From contig NZ_CP039292.1 of the NCBI RefSeq assembly GCF_004798665.1, positions 2,666,001 through 2,730,000 of the forward strand: a DNA stretch of 64,000 nucleotides, read 5' to 3'. The translations under genes were made by a program, and so were the position numbers. The DNA comes from Actinomyces procaprae (lineage in GTDB: Bacteria; Actinomycetota; Actinomycetes; Actinomycetales; Actinomycetaceae). Below, piece after piece: positions 36,329-47,539 of this stretch. Below the pieces are notes generated by a model. It worked only from the letters and a program-made list of their open reading frames with translations, did not search any database and was not told the origin of the DNA. Each line of letters opens with the position of its first letter. Within the stretch, counting starts at the first letter, position 1.

Positions 36329-36482
36329 ATGTACTCCTTAGAGAGAACCGGGACCGGCGCCCGGGATGCAGGGACTGCACCTGTGCGCCGATACGAACCA
36401 GCACGACGGCTGATGTCACGCTCACACTACCCGACTTCACCGTGATGTGGCAGCGAATAACACCACGAATACGGGCACAGGC

Positions 36483-37862
36483 TCACTGATCGCCGTGAGC
36501 TGAGGTCTCGAACAGCAGATTGACCTGCTCGTTGTACCCGCTCAGCGTGGAGGCCGGCACCCGATCCACCCAGACCGCGTCCACCGCCGGCGTGATGATC
36601 GCGTTGACGTCGGCCCCGAAGTAGGTCAGCGGGAAGAAGAAGGTCTGCCCGCCCTCTTCCAAGTGCACCGTGAAGGCGTCGGTCGACAGCCCGGTCTCCT
36701 CGAACACCTCAATGGCCTTCTCGGTGGAGGAGGAGATGGCCGGGAAGACGATTCCGTACGAGGCGACGATGTCCTGCGCCTCGGCCGTACCCAGGAATGC
36801 CACCCACTGGGCGGCCAGGTCCACCTTGTCCGAGTCCTTGACGATCGAGTCTCCCAGTCCGTTGAACAAGGAGGCGCGGTTACCGTTGGGACCGATCGGG
36901 GTGGGGGCAATACCCACGTTGATGTCCAGGCCCGCGAAGGTGTTGAACATCCAGGCCCCGTGAATCGCCATGGCGATAGACCCCGAACCGAGCTGGATAT
37001 CAGTGCTCGTGGCGTCGGAGAAGGCGCCGTTGGGGTTCAGGTAGCCCTTGTCCACCAGCCCGAAGTACCAGTCCAGGGTGCGCTGGAAGTCCTCCTCGTC
37101 GTAGCGGTAGTGGGTGCCCCAGGTCTCCTGGTCGGTGTAGTGCCAGTCCCCCACCGTGGCGGTGAAGGGGCTCCACTGGGTCTGGCCGTCGTTGGAGCCC
37201 GAGTCCTGAATGCCGAGGCCGTAAACGGCAACGTGCTTCGGATCGAAGCCCTCCTCGTCGCCGCGCACCCCGTTACGGTCCACGGTGAGCCGGGCAAGGA
37301 TCCGCTCAAAGGTGCCGCCGTCGTCGGGGTTCCAGTCACAGGTCTGGATCTCCTCCTCGGAGATGCCCGCCTCGGCGAGCATGTCCTCGTTGTAGAACAG
37401 CGCCACCGTGTCCCAGTCCTTGGGGCAGCCGTACTGGTGACCGTCGTCGCCCTTCCACAGGTCCAGCAGACCCTCCTGGAAGGCGGACTCGTCGACGTCG
37501 GACCAGGCCGCCTGCTCATCCAGCGGGACCAGCACGTCCAGGTCCACGAACTGGGCGAATCTGGCGATGTGGTCGACGAACACGTCCGGGCCGGTGCCGG
37601 CGATGAAGCCGGCGGTCAGCTTGGTCCAGTAGTCGCCCCAGCCGATCTGGGTGATGTTGACGGTGATGCCCGTCTTCTCCTTGAAGCGCGCGGCGCAGGC
37701 CGCATAGGCGGGCTCCTGGCTCGCATCCCAGAGCCAGTAGTCGATGGAGTTGGACTTCGACTGCTCGTCACCGCCGGAGCAGGCCGCCAGCGTTGCTGCC
37801 GTGGCGCCGGCGAGCGCGCCTGCCAGCAGGCCTCGGCGGGTGAGCATGAGCTTGTTGTTCAT
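36483..37862 (-). CDS. ABC sugar transporter substrate-binding lipoprotein
   Basis: Family 1 extracellular solute-binding protein of 459 residues. The N-terminus has a twin-arginine-like TRRGLLAG segment and a lipobox LAAC with Cys28 as the lipidation site, so it is membrane-anchored outside the cell. Then come YWLWDASQEPAYAACAARFKEKTGI, ITQIGWGDYWTKLTAGFIAGTGPDVF and AMAIHGAWMF, typical of maltose/raffinose-type binders. ATG 37862 follows GAGGAACGAG; a GTG at 37874 overlapping the permease stop is an alternative. Operon with two permeases and an alpha-galactosidase suggests an alpha-galactoside ligand. No ATPase gene is present, so a shared MsiK-type ATPase is likely. Confidence 0.9.
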   Translation of the reverse strand: MNNKLMLTRRGLLAGALAGATAATLAACSGGDEQSKSNSIDYWLWDASQEPAYAACAARFKEKTGITVNITQIGWGDYWTKLTAGFIAGTGPDVFVDHIARFAQFVDLDVLVPLDEQAAWSDVDESAFQEGLLDLWKGDDGHQYGCPKDWDTVALFYNEDMLAEAGISEEEIQTCDWNPDDGGTFERILARLTVDRNGVRGDEEGFDPKHVAVYGLGIQDSGSNDGQTQWSPFTATVGDWHYTDQETWGTHYRYDEEDFQRTLDWYFGLVDKGYLNPNGAFSDATSTDIQLGSGSIAMAIHGAWMFNTFAGLDINVGIAPTPIGPNGNRASLFNGLGDSIVKDSDKVDLAAQWVAFLGTAEAQDIVASYGIVFPAISSSTEKAIEVFEETGLSTDAFTVHLEEGGQTFFFPLTYFGADVNAIITPAVDAVWVDRVPASTLSGYNEQVNLLFETSAHGDQ

Positions 37863-37870
37863 CTCGTTCC

Positions 37871-38818
37871 TCACTTGATTCCGGTGAAGCCGATGGAGTT
37901 GACGATGCGCTTGGCCGCCGCCATGAACAGCAGCAGCATCGGAAGTGCGGCCACCAGGGTGGCCGCCATCAGTCCGGACCAGTCGGTGCCGGAGGTGGGC
38001 GCCTGGGACCGGAAGACGGCCACGGCCACGGTCAGCACGCGGGAGGAGTCCGTGTAGGACACCAGCAGCGGCCAGAAGTAGTCGTTCCAGGCGGTGATGT
38101 AGGTGATGATCGCCAGGGTGCTGATGGGTGCGGAGGCCATCGGCAGGATCAGCTGGAAGAAGACCCGGACCTTGGAGGCGCCGTCGAGCAGGGCGGCCTC
38201 CTCCAGCTCCCTGGGGATGTTCATGAAGAACTGGCGCAGGAAGAACACCGCGAACGGCGTCATGAACATGGTCGGCAGGGCCACGCCCAGCAGGTTGTCG
38301 ATGAGCCCGATCTGCTTGACCAGCACGAAGTTGGGCAGCAGTGTGAAGATCGACGGCACCATCAGCGCCGCCAGGAACAGGGTGAATACCGCATCCCTCC
38401 CCCGCCAGCGCAGGCGGGCGAAGGAGTATGCGGCCATCGCGGAGAAGAAGACCTGACCCGCAGTGACCAGCGTGGACACGATCACCGAGTTGCGCAGGTA
38501 GATCCAGAAGTTCATGGAGGCGCCGGAGCCGCCGTCGGCCAGGGCCTCCTCGGTGGACTGCATGCCGAACACACGCGCGAAGCCGCGCAGGTTGAAGTCA
38601 ACCGGCAGGATCGAGGTGGGATCGGAGGTGATCCCGGCATTGGAGGACAGCGCCGTGCGCAGCACCCAGTAGAAGGGCAGGATCGTGACGATCATGACCA
38701 GGGCCATGAAGATCCAGGCGATCACACGGCCAACAGACAGGCTGTTCTTACCGGAGCGCCTTTGCTCAGTCTTGGGGCTTGCCGCCGAGCCGGTGCCGGT
38801 GGTGGCGAGAGTGCTCAT
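37871..38818 (-). CDS. ABC sugar transporter permease (MalG-like)
   Basis: Inner-membrane subunit of 315 residues with six predicted helices after an N-terminal tail. The cytoplasmic EAA loop that contacts the ATPase reads EEAALLDGASKVRVFFQLILP. Ends IVNSIGFTGIK, like many MalG-type proteins. Second permease of the importer; 15 bp after the first permease gene and overlapping or abutting the binding-protein gene. Confidence 0.92.
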   Translation of the reverse strand: MSTLATTGTGSAASPKTEQRRSGKNSLSVGRVIAWIFMALVMIVTILPFYWVLRTALSSNAGITSDPTSILPVDFNLRGFARVFGMQSTEEALADGGSGASMNFWIYLRNSVIVSTLVTAGQVFFSAMAAYSFARLRWRGRDAVFTLFLAALMVPSIFTLLPNFVLVKQIGLIDNLLGVALPTMFMTPFAVFFLRQFFMNIPRELEEAALLDGASKVRVFFQLILPMASAPISTLAIITYITAWNDYFWPLLVSYTDSSRVLTVAVAVFRSQAPTSGTDWSGLMAATLVAALPMLLLFMAAAKRIVNSIGFTGIK

Positions 38819-38833
38819 GGTTAGTCGTTCCTC

Positions 38834-39742
38834 TCAGTCCAGGTCGGTCTCGCCCGCACGGGTCATGCGGTACTGGAGAATCGTGATCGCGGCCAGGACG
38901 ATCAGCAGCCCCACCGCCATCGCGGAGGCGTAGCCGAACTGGAAGCGCCCGAAGGCCATGTCGTAGATGTAGTACTGCAGCACGCGGCTGGCATTGACCG
39001 GACCGCCCTGGGTGGTCACCGACACGGTGTCGAACACCTGGAAGGAGCCGATCATCGTCATGATGAGCACCAGTGCCAGAATAGGGCGCAGCAGCGGCAC
39101 CGTGATCTTCCAGAACATCGTCCACTCACTGGCGCCGTCCATCTTGCCGGCCTCGTAGACCGTGTTCGGAATCGACTGCAGTCCGGCGAAGATGAGCAGG
39201 GCGGTGTAGCCCACGTGCCGCCACACGTTGATCATCGCAATCGTGGGAATCGCCAGGGCGGAGGAGAAGAAGTTGACGTTCTCCCCGGTGATGGCCGAGA
39301 TGATCTCATTGGAGATGCCCAGCGTGTTGTCCAGGATCCACAGCCACAGCATCGCGACGACGACGTTGGACACCAGGTAGGGGGTCAGCACGATCGAGCG
39401 GACCAGGGTCGACTGGGTCAGCCGCTGCATGAGCACGGCGATTATCAGTGCCAGCACCGTCTGGAAACCGATGTTGATCAGCACGTACTCGAGCGTCACC
39501 TTGACGGCGTTCCAGAAGATGGAGTCGCCCACCATGCGCTGGTAGTTGGCCAGACCGGTGAACTGCTCCGGCGTCAGCAGGTTGTACTCGGTGAAGGACA
39601 GCCAGATGCCCCTGATGAGGGGCCAGATGTAGAAGGCGACCAGACCGATGCCGGCGGGAATGATGAAGGCGATGCCAAGCAGGCGATCATCCTTCGGCTT
39701 CCTGCGCAGCGCCGATGGGGCCGCAGCGGTCGCTGTGGACAT
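38834..39742 (-). CDS. ABC sugar transporter permease (MalF-like)
   Basis: Membrane subunit of 302 residues: LLGIAFIIPAGIGLVAFYIWPLIRG as first helix, then five more. The EAA loop is YEAGKMDGASEWTMFWKITVP. Probably forms a heterodimer with the permease at 37871. The gene lies 141 bp downstream of the alpha-galactosidase gene and is likely in the same transcript. Confidence 0.92.
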   Translation of the reverse strand: MSTATAAAPSALRRKPKDDRLLGIAFIIPAGIGLVAFYIWPLIRGIWLSFTEYNLLTPEQFTGLANYQRMVGDSIFWNAVKVTLEYVLINIGFQTVLALIIAVLMQRLTQSTLVRSIVLTPYLVSNVVVAMLWLWILDNTLGISNEIISAITGENVNFFSSALAIPTIAMINVWRHVGYTALLIFAGLQSIPNTVYEAGKMDGASEWTMFWKITVPLLRPILALVLIMTMIGSFQVFDTVSVTTQGGPVNASRVLQYYIYDMAFGRFQFGYASAMAVGLLIVLAAITILQYRMTRAGETDLD

Positions 39743-39883
39743 GGACGGTGCTCCGTTCCTGGCGAGGGGATGGATTTGGAGAATTGAAGAAGCGGATGGG
39801 ATTACACGGCGCAGTGCCGACGACGCCGACGCGTACGCGCCAGGCCGTGTGATGCGGGCGCGGGGCCCGACCCGACGGCGGCC

Positions 39884-42067
39884 TCACACGGCGGTGACAC
39901 GCACCAGGAGTGAGTGGTCGGGGTGAATGACGGGCAGCGACAACCCGGTAGCGGCCAGGTAGGCGCCGGGCAGGACCACGCCCTCGGGACGGGTCCAGGC
40001 GGCTGCGTAGGTGCTTCCCTCGTACAGGGGGGCGGCCAGTTCCACACGGTAGGTGCGCTCCGGGTCCAGCCCCGGAAGCGGGCGGGGGGCGCCCGGCCAG
40101 GTGAGTGCCTGCCCCAGGCCGGTCAGTCCGTACAGGGCTTCGGAGCGGTCGGCGGACACCACACCCTGGACGCGCACGGCGTCGTCCTCGTCGACGTCGG
40201 CGTGCACCACGGTCCCGGAGTGCAGCAGGGGGCGCAGCTGCTTGTGCAGGGCGATCAGCTCCGCCAGGCCCTGCTTGTCGGCGTCCGTGGCGGACAGCAG
40301 GTCCCATTCCACACCCATGTGACCCCACAGGGCGGTGGCGGCGCGGAATGAGACGTCCAGGCTGCGCAGCGTGGTGTGGTCGCGGCCGGCACCGACGTGG
40401 GTGCCGATCAGCTCGGGCGGCAGCAGGGTCATGGTGCCGCGGTTGATATTGGCGCGGTCGTGGGCGTCATTGCAGTCGGAGGTCCACACGCGCTGAGTGT
40501 GCTCGATGATCCCCAGGTCGATGCGGCCGCCGCCGCCGCAGCACGACTCGATCTCCAGCCCCGGGAACCGCTCGCGCAGGGCGTCCAGGAGGCGGTACAG
40601 GGCGAGGGTCTGCTCGTGGACCGCCGGGGCGCCGAAGCGGGTGCCGAGCGAGGCGTTGGGGGCCATGTGGCCGGCGGCGAGCACGGTGGAGTTGTGGTCC
40701 CACTTGATGTAGGCGATGTCGAGGCGCTCAACCAGGTCGGCGATGGCACCGAACAAGTACTCCCACGCTCCTGGCGCCGTCAGGTCCAGGACCCGCTGGT
40801 GACGGTGCTCGACAGCGCCCCCGGCGCCGTCGGAGAGGACCCAGTCGGGGTGGGCACGGGCCAGGTCGGAGTCCAGGTTGATCATCTCCGGCTCGAACCA
40901 CAGGCCGAACTCCATGCCGAGACAGCGCACGTGCTCGGCGAGCGGTTCCAGGCCGGTGGGCCAGACCTCTGCGGACACCTGCCAGTCCCCCAGGCCGGAG
41001 GTGTCGTCCCGCCGGGAGCCGAACCAGCCGTCGTCGACGACGAAGCGCTCGACTCCAATCGCCGCGGCCTCATCCGCGAGTGCCTTGAGGGTGTCGAGGT
41101 CGTGGTTGAAGTAGACGGCCTCCCACACATTGAGGAGTACGGGCCGGGGCCGGGACGGGTAGGCGGGCAGGGCGCGCACGTGAGCGTGCGAGCGCGCGGC
41201 CAGGGCGTCCAGCCCCTCACCCCAGGAGCCCACCAGCCAGGGGGTGGTGTAGGACTGGCCGGAGCCGAGCACGACCTCACCGGGCTGGAGCAGCTCGCCC
41301 GCGCCGAGCAGCCGGTATCCCTGCGGCGGGTGGGAGGCGAGGGCGCGCGTGTTGCCGGACCAGGCCAGGTGGACGGCGTGCACGCGGCCGCGCCGCCAGC
41401 CGAATCCGGGCGTGCCGGCCGCCAACCAGGTGGCGGAGTCGTGTCCGGTGCGCCCCTCCCAGGACTCGCGCAGGCGGGTTCCGGGGGTGAATGGCGTGCG
41501 GACGATCTGGCGCTCGAAGGCGTGGTGGCCGGTGAAGTCCAGTAGCTCAGTGGCGTCGGCCGGAACCGGCAGCACGGGGGTCAGCTCGTCGATCTCCAGC
41601 GGTGCGGCGCCGGGGGCGGCGGTGTCGGCGACCTCGGCGCGCAGCCGCACCAGACCGGTGGGCTCCAGTCGCAGCACGGTGGTCAACTCGATGCCGTGGA
41701 CCGGGTCGACGGCGGTGGAGGTGACGACGTCGGCCCGGCCGCCGGGAGCGTCGACCACCTCGACGGCGTGGGTGACGCTCTCGGGGTGCACGGAGAAGGC
41801 GGAGCCGTCCGCCCGGTGCAGCAGCACGGCGGGACGCGCGGACCACCCCAGGTGCGGGAGCGGCAGTACCGGCAGGTCCGGCGTCGTCCAGCTGTGGTTG
41901 GAACCGGTGCTCGTGTTCTGAGCGATGGCGACGTCGGCGAGTGCCGCGCCGTCCAGGTCGCCCAGGTCCTCGCCCCAGTGGCGCACCACCGGGTGGCGGT
42001 CGGGCATGAGGTCCAGGACGAGCGAGGTGCCGCCGCGGCGCAGGTGGACGGTACGAGAGTCGGACAC
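39884..42067 (-). CDS. Alpha-galactosidase, glycoside hydrolase family 36
   Basis: Hydrolyses terminal alpha-galactosyl bonds in raffinose, melibiose and similar sugars. Length 727, normal for GH36. Beta-sandwich N-terminal domain, then a TIM barrel: NVWEAVYFNHD, FVVDDGWFGSRRDD, GLWFEPEMIN, nucleophile Asp457 in YIKWDHNS, ESCCGGGGRIDLG and acid/base Asp531 in WTSDCNDAHDR. No signal peptide, so it acts in the cytoplasm on sugar brought in by the adjacent ABC importer. A very good promoter (42162-42190) lies 95 bp upstream. Gene names such as aga, rafA or melA would be arbitrary. Confidence 0.94.
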   Translation of the reverse strand: MSDSRTVHLRRGGTSLVLDLMPDRHPVVRHWGEDLGDLDGAALADVAIAQNTSTGSNHSWTTPDLPVLPLPHLGWSARPAVLLHRADGSAFSVHPESVTHAVEVVDAPGGRADVVTSTAVDPVHGIELTTVLRLEPTGLVRLRAEVADTAAPGAAPLEIDELTPVLPVPADATELLDFTGHHAFERQIVRTPFTPGTRLRESWEGRTGHDSATWLAAGTPGFGWRRGRVHAVHLAWSGNTRALASHPPQGYRLLGAGELLQPGEVVLGSGQSYTTPWLVGSWGEGLDALAARSHAHVRALPAYPSRPRPVLLNVWEAVYFNHDLDTLKALADEAAAIGVERFVVDDGWFGSRRDDTSGLGDWQVSAEVWPTGLEPLAEHVRCLGMEFGLWFEPEMINLDSDLARAHPDWVLSDGAGGAVEHRHQRVLDLTAPGAWEYLFGAIADLVERLDIAYIKWDHNSTVLAAGHMAPNASLGTRFGAPAVHEQTLALYRLLDALRERFPGLEIESCCGGGGRIDLGIIEHTQRVWTSDCNDAHDRANINRGTMTLLPPELIGTHVGAGRDHTTLRSLDVSFRAATALWGHMGVEWDLLSATDADKQGLAELIALHKQLRPLLHSGTVVHADVDEDDAVRVQGVVSADRSEALYGLTGLGQALTWPGAPRPLPGLDPERTYRVELAAPLYEGSTYAAAWTRPEGVVLPGAYLAATGLSLPVIHPDHSLLVRVTAV

Positions 42068-42161
42068 GGCGTCTCCTTTGACATGGCTGGATTCGCGGAT
42101 GGGTGGCGGTGCAGCCCGTTACCTGGGGCCGCTGCGATGCGGCCCGGGATGCGAAGATAAT

Positions 42162-42190
42162 TTTATAGTCGAAGAAACAAGTGGCGTCAA
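42162..42190 (-). promoter_or_regulatory. Promoter of the alpha-galactosidase/ABC operon
   Basis: On the minus strand TTGACG (42190-42185), a 17-bp spacer and TATAAA (42167-42162), in an unusually AT-rich patch. A hairpin GGGCCGC...GCGGCCC lies between it and the gene and may be an operator or a leader structure. Confidence 0.75.
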
Positions 42191-42342
42191 GCGCGCGCGG
42201 ATGTCTCGTCGGCGCTCGGGCAGGCGAGCACCCTCCCCACGGGCTCGTCCCCGAGGCACGAGTTCGGAGGCCTGCCCGCGCTGGGCACCCGCACGGCATC
42301 CGATACGCGTGGGCGATGCGAAAAGTCGTGCGCGTGACGCCG

Positions 42343-43476
42343 TCAGCTCGGCTCGTAGGGGGCGACGACGATCTCGACGCGCTGAAGCTCCTTGACGTCG
42401 GCGTAGCCGGTGGTGGCGAGTGTGCGCCGCAGGGCGCCCATGATGTTCAGGGTGCCGTCGGCGCGGTCCGAGGGTCCGGAGAGGATCTGCTCCATGGTGC
42501 CGACCGTGCCCACGTGGCTGCGGTAGCCGCGCGGCAGCCGCTCGTGGCGGGCCTCGGCGCCCCAGTGGTAGCCGCCGCCCGGGGCCTCCTGGGCGCGCGC
42601 GAGCGCAGCACCGAGCATCACGGCGTCGGCGCCGCAGGCGATGGCCTTGACGACGTCGCCGGAGTTGCCGACCGAGCCGTCGGCGATGACATGCACGTAG
42701 CGGCCGCCGGACTCGTCCATGTAGTCGCGGCGCGCGGCCGCCACGTCGGCGACGGCGGTGGCCATGGGCATGTGCAGGCCCAGTACCTGCCGCACGGACG
42801 AGGAGGCCCCGCCGCCCTGGCCGACGAGCACGCCCGCCGCGCCGGTGCGCATCAGGTGCAGGGCGGCGGTGTAGGTGGTTACGCCGCCGACCACCACGGG
42901 CACGTCCAGCTCATAGATGAAGCGCTTGAGGTTCAGTGGCTCGACCGAGCCGGACACGTGCTCGGCGGAGACCACCGAGCCGCGGATGACCAGCAGGTCG
43001 ACCCCGGCGTCGACGACGGTGCGCCAGTGCCGCTGGGTCTGTGAGGGGCTGAGCCGCCCGGCGACGACGACGCCGGCCTCACGAATCTGCGCCAGCCGGG
43101 CGGCGATGAGCTCGGGCCGCACCGGTGGACGGTACACGTCCTGAAGCACGGCGGTGGCCTGCTCGGGCGCGGCGGTGCGGATGCGCTCCAGGGCGGGGGC
43201 CGGGTCCTCGTAGCGGGTCCACAGCCCCTCCAGGTCCAGTACGCCGATGCCGCCGAGCTTCCCCACCAGGATCGCGGTCTCGGGACTCATCACCGAGTCC
43301 ATGGGCGAGGCCATCACCGGCAGGTCCACGTGGTAGGCGTCCAACTGCCAGCCGACGCGCACGTCCCGCACGTCGCGGGTGCGGCGCGCCGGGACCAGCG
43401 CGATGTCGTCGAAGGAGTAGGCCTGCCGGGCGCGCTTGTCCCGCCCGATCTCGATCTCACCGCTCATGAAGTGCAT
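42343..43476 (-). CDS. GuaB3-type IMP dehydrogenase-related protein
   Basis: Protein of 377 residues with the IMP dehydrogenase barrel but no CBS domains: RQAYSFDDIALVPARRTRDVRDV, LPVMASPMDSVMSP, GVTTYTAALHLMRTGAAGVLVGQGGGASSS, YVHVIADGSVGNSGDVVKAIACGADAVMLG. The loop where true GuaB has the catalytic cysteine (SICTTR) reads GASSSVR here, so ordinary IMP dehydrogenase chemistry is not expected. It matches the actinobacterial GuaB3 paralogue. ATG 43476 has GTGAGG at proper spacing; ATG 43467 is an alternative with no visible site. Confidence 0.88.
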   Translation of the reverse strand: MHFMSGEIEIGRDKRARQAYSFDDIALVPARRTRDVRDVRVGWQLDAYHVDLPVMASPMDSVMSPETAILVGKLGGIGVLDLEGLWTRYEDPAPALERIRTAAPEQATAVLQDVYRPPVRPELIAARLAQIREAGVVVAGRLSPSQTQRHWRTVVDAGVDLLVIRGSVVSAEHVSGSVEPLNLKRFIYELDVPVVVGGVTTYTAALHLMRTGAAGVLVGQGGGASSSVRQVLGLHMPMATAVADVAAARRDYMDESGGRYVHVIADGSVGNSGDVVKAIACGADAVMLGAALARAQEAPGGGYHWGAEARHERLPRGYRSHVGTVGTMEQILSGPSDRADGTLNIMGALRRTLATTGYADVKELQRVEIVVAPYEPS

Positions 43477-43552
43477 CGTAGCGAGCCTCACCCCGGACAC
43501 CGGCGTCTCCGGCCGCGTCATTCGTGTCGGAGGCCGATGGCACACTCGGGCC

Positions 43553-44314
43553 ATGAGCCAGCAACCACGCCCCGCCCGAACCGCCTCAGCCACCTGGACC
43601 GCCGGTCCACTACTCGGATTCGACACGGAGACCACCGGGGTGAGCCCCACCAGCGATCGGCTGGTGACGGCGGCGCTGGTCGCCCGGGGCCCGCGCGGCG
43701 CCGACGGCACGCGCACCCAGCAGGTAACCACCTGGCTGGCGGACCCGGGCGTGGCGATCCCCGCCTCCGCCACGGCCGTGCACGGCATCAGCACCGCGCG
43801 CGCCCGCGCCGAGGGGCGCCCGGTCGGCGAGGTACTGGAGGAGGTGGCCGCCGCGCTGGCGGCGGCGATGGCGGCGGGCACCCCGGTGGTCGCCTACAAC
43901 GCCGCCTACGACCTGACCCTGCTGGAGGCGGAGCTGGCCCGCCACGGCCTGCCCACCATGCGGGAGCGGCTGGGCCGGGAGCTGGGGCCGGTGGTGGACC
44001 CGCTGGTCATCGACCGGCGGGTGGACCGCTACCGCAGGGGCAAGCGGCGCCTGACGGACTTGTGCTCCTACTACGGGATCGACCCCGAGGCAGCCGGCCT
44101 GCACACCGCCGAGGTGGATGTAGTCGCCACCCTGGATGTGCTGGACGCCATGGCCTACGCCCACCCGGAGATCGCCCGTATCCCGCGCGCGGAGCTGATG
44201 AGCTGGCAGGCGGCTGCGCACCGCGACTGGGCGGAGTCATTCAATGACTTCCTGCGCCGTCGCGGCCGCACCCCCGATGTGAGCCCGGCCTGGCCACTGC
44301 CCGACGGTGTGTGA
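43553..44314 (+). CDS. DnaQ-like 3'-5' exonuclease (DEDDh)
   Basis: Protein of 253 residues. Exo I motif GFDTETTGVSP (first Asp and Glu, residues ~23-33), Exo II YNAAYDLTLLEAEL with the second Asp, and Exo III HTAEVDVVATLDVLDAM with His and Asp. These are all four catalytic acids and the histidine of the DEDDh class, as in DNA polymerase III epsilon and related nucleases. A standalone form, not fused to a polymerase. The start at 43553 lacks a clear ribosome site. Role: proofreading-like or repair nuclease; not resolvable further. Confidence 0.85.
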   Translation: MSQQPRPARTASATWTAGPLLGFDTETTGVSPTSDRLVTAALVARGPRGADGTRTQQVTTWLADPGVAIPASATAVHGISTARARAEGRPVGEVLEEVAAALAAAMAAGTPVVAYNAAYDLTLLEAELARHGLPTMRERLGRELGPVVDPLVIDRRVDRYRRGKRRLTDLCSYYGIDPEAAGLHTAEVDVVATLDVLDAMAYAHPEIARIPRAELMSWQAAAHRDWAESFNDFLRRRGRTPDVSPAWPLPDGV

Positions 44315-44354
44315 CGGCGGCGGGCCCGCTGACCAGGCCTTGCCACGCCCCCGG

Positions 44355-46323
<1,969 letters not shown>

Positions 46324-46481
46324 GCGTTCTCCCCTTCTCGCTTCTTGAGTATGGAATGACTGGATGCCGCATCCCGGGAGCGCCGAGCCGCCGTCGCGGG
46401 GGTCGGTCCGGCACACAAGAGCTGCGGGTCGCACGAGAGGCCGAAGCACCTCGCGCGCCGAAAGAGAATCTACGCGCACCG

Positions 46482-46508
46482 TTAGCACTCAGTCAACGCG
46501 AGTGCTAA
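46482..46508. promoter_or_regulatory. CIRCE operator (HrcA binding site)
   Basis: TTAGCACTC, 9-bp spacer, GAGTGCTAA: an exact match to the consensus CIRCE inverted repeat. It controls groES through the heat-shock repressor HrcA. Confidence 0.95.
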
Positions 46509-46588
46509 AGCGCACCTCCCGGTTCGCCGTCGGCGTGCGGCACCCGCCGCGCCCACCGGCACGACGACGCCCACCGCGACGGCGGGGC

Positions 46589-47284
46589 TCACCCCTTCCG
46601 ATTCCCACGAGTCCAGGTGATGGCATCATCCACGGTGGTCTCGCGGTCCCCGAGCAGCGGCGTCCGGTCGGTGAGCACGTCCCACCCGGCCTTCACCGCC
46701 GCCCCGCGCTCACGCAGCCAGCTGTAGGTCCAGGTGCTGCGATTGGCGCGGGCCCGCGTGTCACCCACCCCGGCGGCATCCACGCCCACGGCCCGGCACA
46801 CGGCCACCGCGCGGGCCTCGTGGAAGTCCTGACTGACGAGGATCGCCTCGGACACGCCGAACACCTCCCGCGCCCGCACACAGGTGGCGTAAGTGTCGAA
46901 GCCGGCGTAGTCGACGGCGATCGCCTCACTCGGCATCCCCACGGACACCAGGTACTCGTACATCGCGATCGGCTCGTTGTAGCTGGCCTGACCGTTGTCG
47001 CCGGACACGAGGATCGCGTCCACACGCCCCGACTCGTACAGGTCGGCGGCCACATCCAGCCGGTAGCGCAGCCACGGGGAGGGCTCGCCGGAGGAGTAGA
47101 CCGAAGCACCCAGGACGATGGCGACCGGGGCGGTTGCGTCGTCGTCGGCGGCCCCGTGCTCGGTGACGTGCCCGGCTGCGCTCGCCCAGATCCAGGCGTT
47201 GGGCAGCGCCACCGCAGTCACCGCGAGCGCAAGCAGCCCGCCCAGGACCCACCGCCAGCGGCGGCGTCTGTCGCCTCGTGCCAC
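46589..47284 (-). CDS. SanA/YdcF (DUF218) family protein
   Basis: Protein of 231 residues with one N-terminal membrane anchor (residues ~12-33: WVLGGLLALAVTAVALPNAW) and an extracytoplasmic DUF218 domain: VAIVLGASVYSSGEPSPWLRYRLDVAADLYESGRVDAILVSGD, then SYNEPIAMYEYLV, and AILVSQDFHEARAVAVCRAVG. This matches SanA/ElyC-type proteins linked to cell-envelope integrity and vancomycin tolerance. The GTG start at 47284 is supported by GGAGGAG. Biochemical activity unknown. Confidence 0.85.
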   Translation of the reverse strand: MARGDRRRRWRWVLGGLLALAVTAVALPNAWIWASAAGHVTEHGAADDDATAPVAIVLGASVYSSGEPSPWLRYRLDVAADLYESGRVDAILVSGDNGQASYNEPIAMYEYLVSVGMPSEAIAVDYAGFDTYATCVRAREVFGVSEAILVSQDFHEARAVAVCRAVGVDAAGVGDTRARANRSTWTYSWLRERGAAVKAGWDVLTDRTPLLGDRETTVDDAITWTRGNRKG

Positions 47285-47539
47285 GCAGCTCCTCCTTACT
47301 TCTTCCGGGGCCGGACACCCAAGAGTATTCGCCCCGCCGGGGGCGCCGGTTCACACGGACGGGCAAGCGTAGCCCCATCGGGACCATCATGCGGCCATCG
47401 TCGCTCCGCCCGCGCGCCCCACGGCGTTAAGACCGCGCCGTCCGCCACCGGGCGACCCCGGACCCGGGGTGATCTAAAACCGTGAGACGCCTCTCCGTAT
47501 GCAGCGCGTGAGCGGATCGACGTGTCATGATTCTGAACG

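Noticed and set aside
42343..43476. Second functional IMP dehydrogenase
   Set aside because: The catalytic cysteine loop is missing and there are no CBS domains; it matches the GuaB3-type paralogue.
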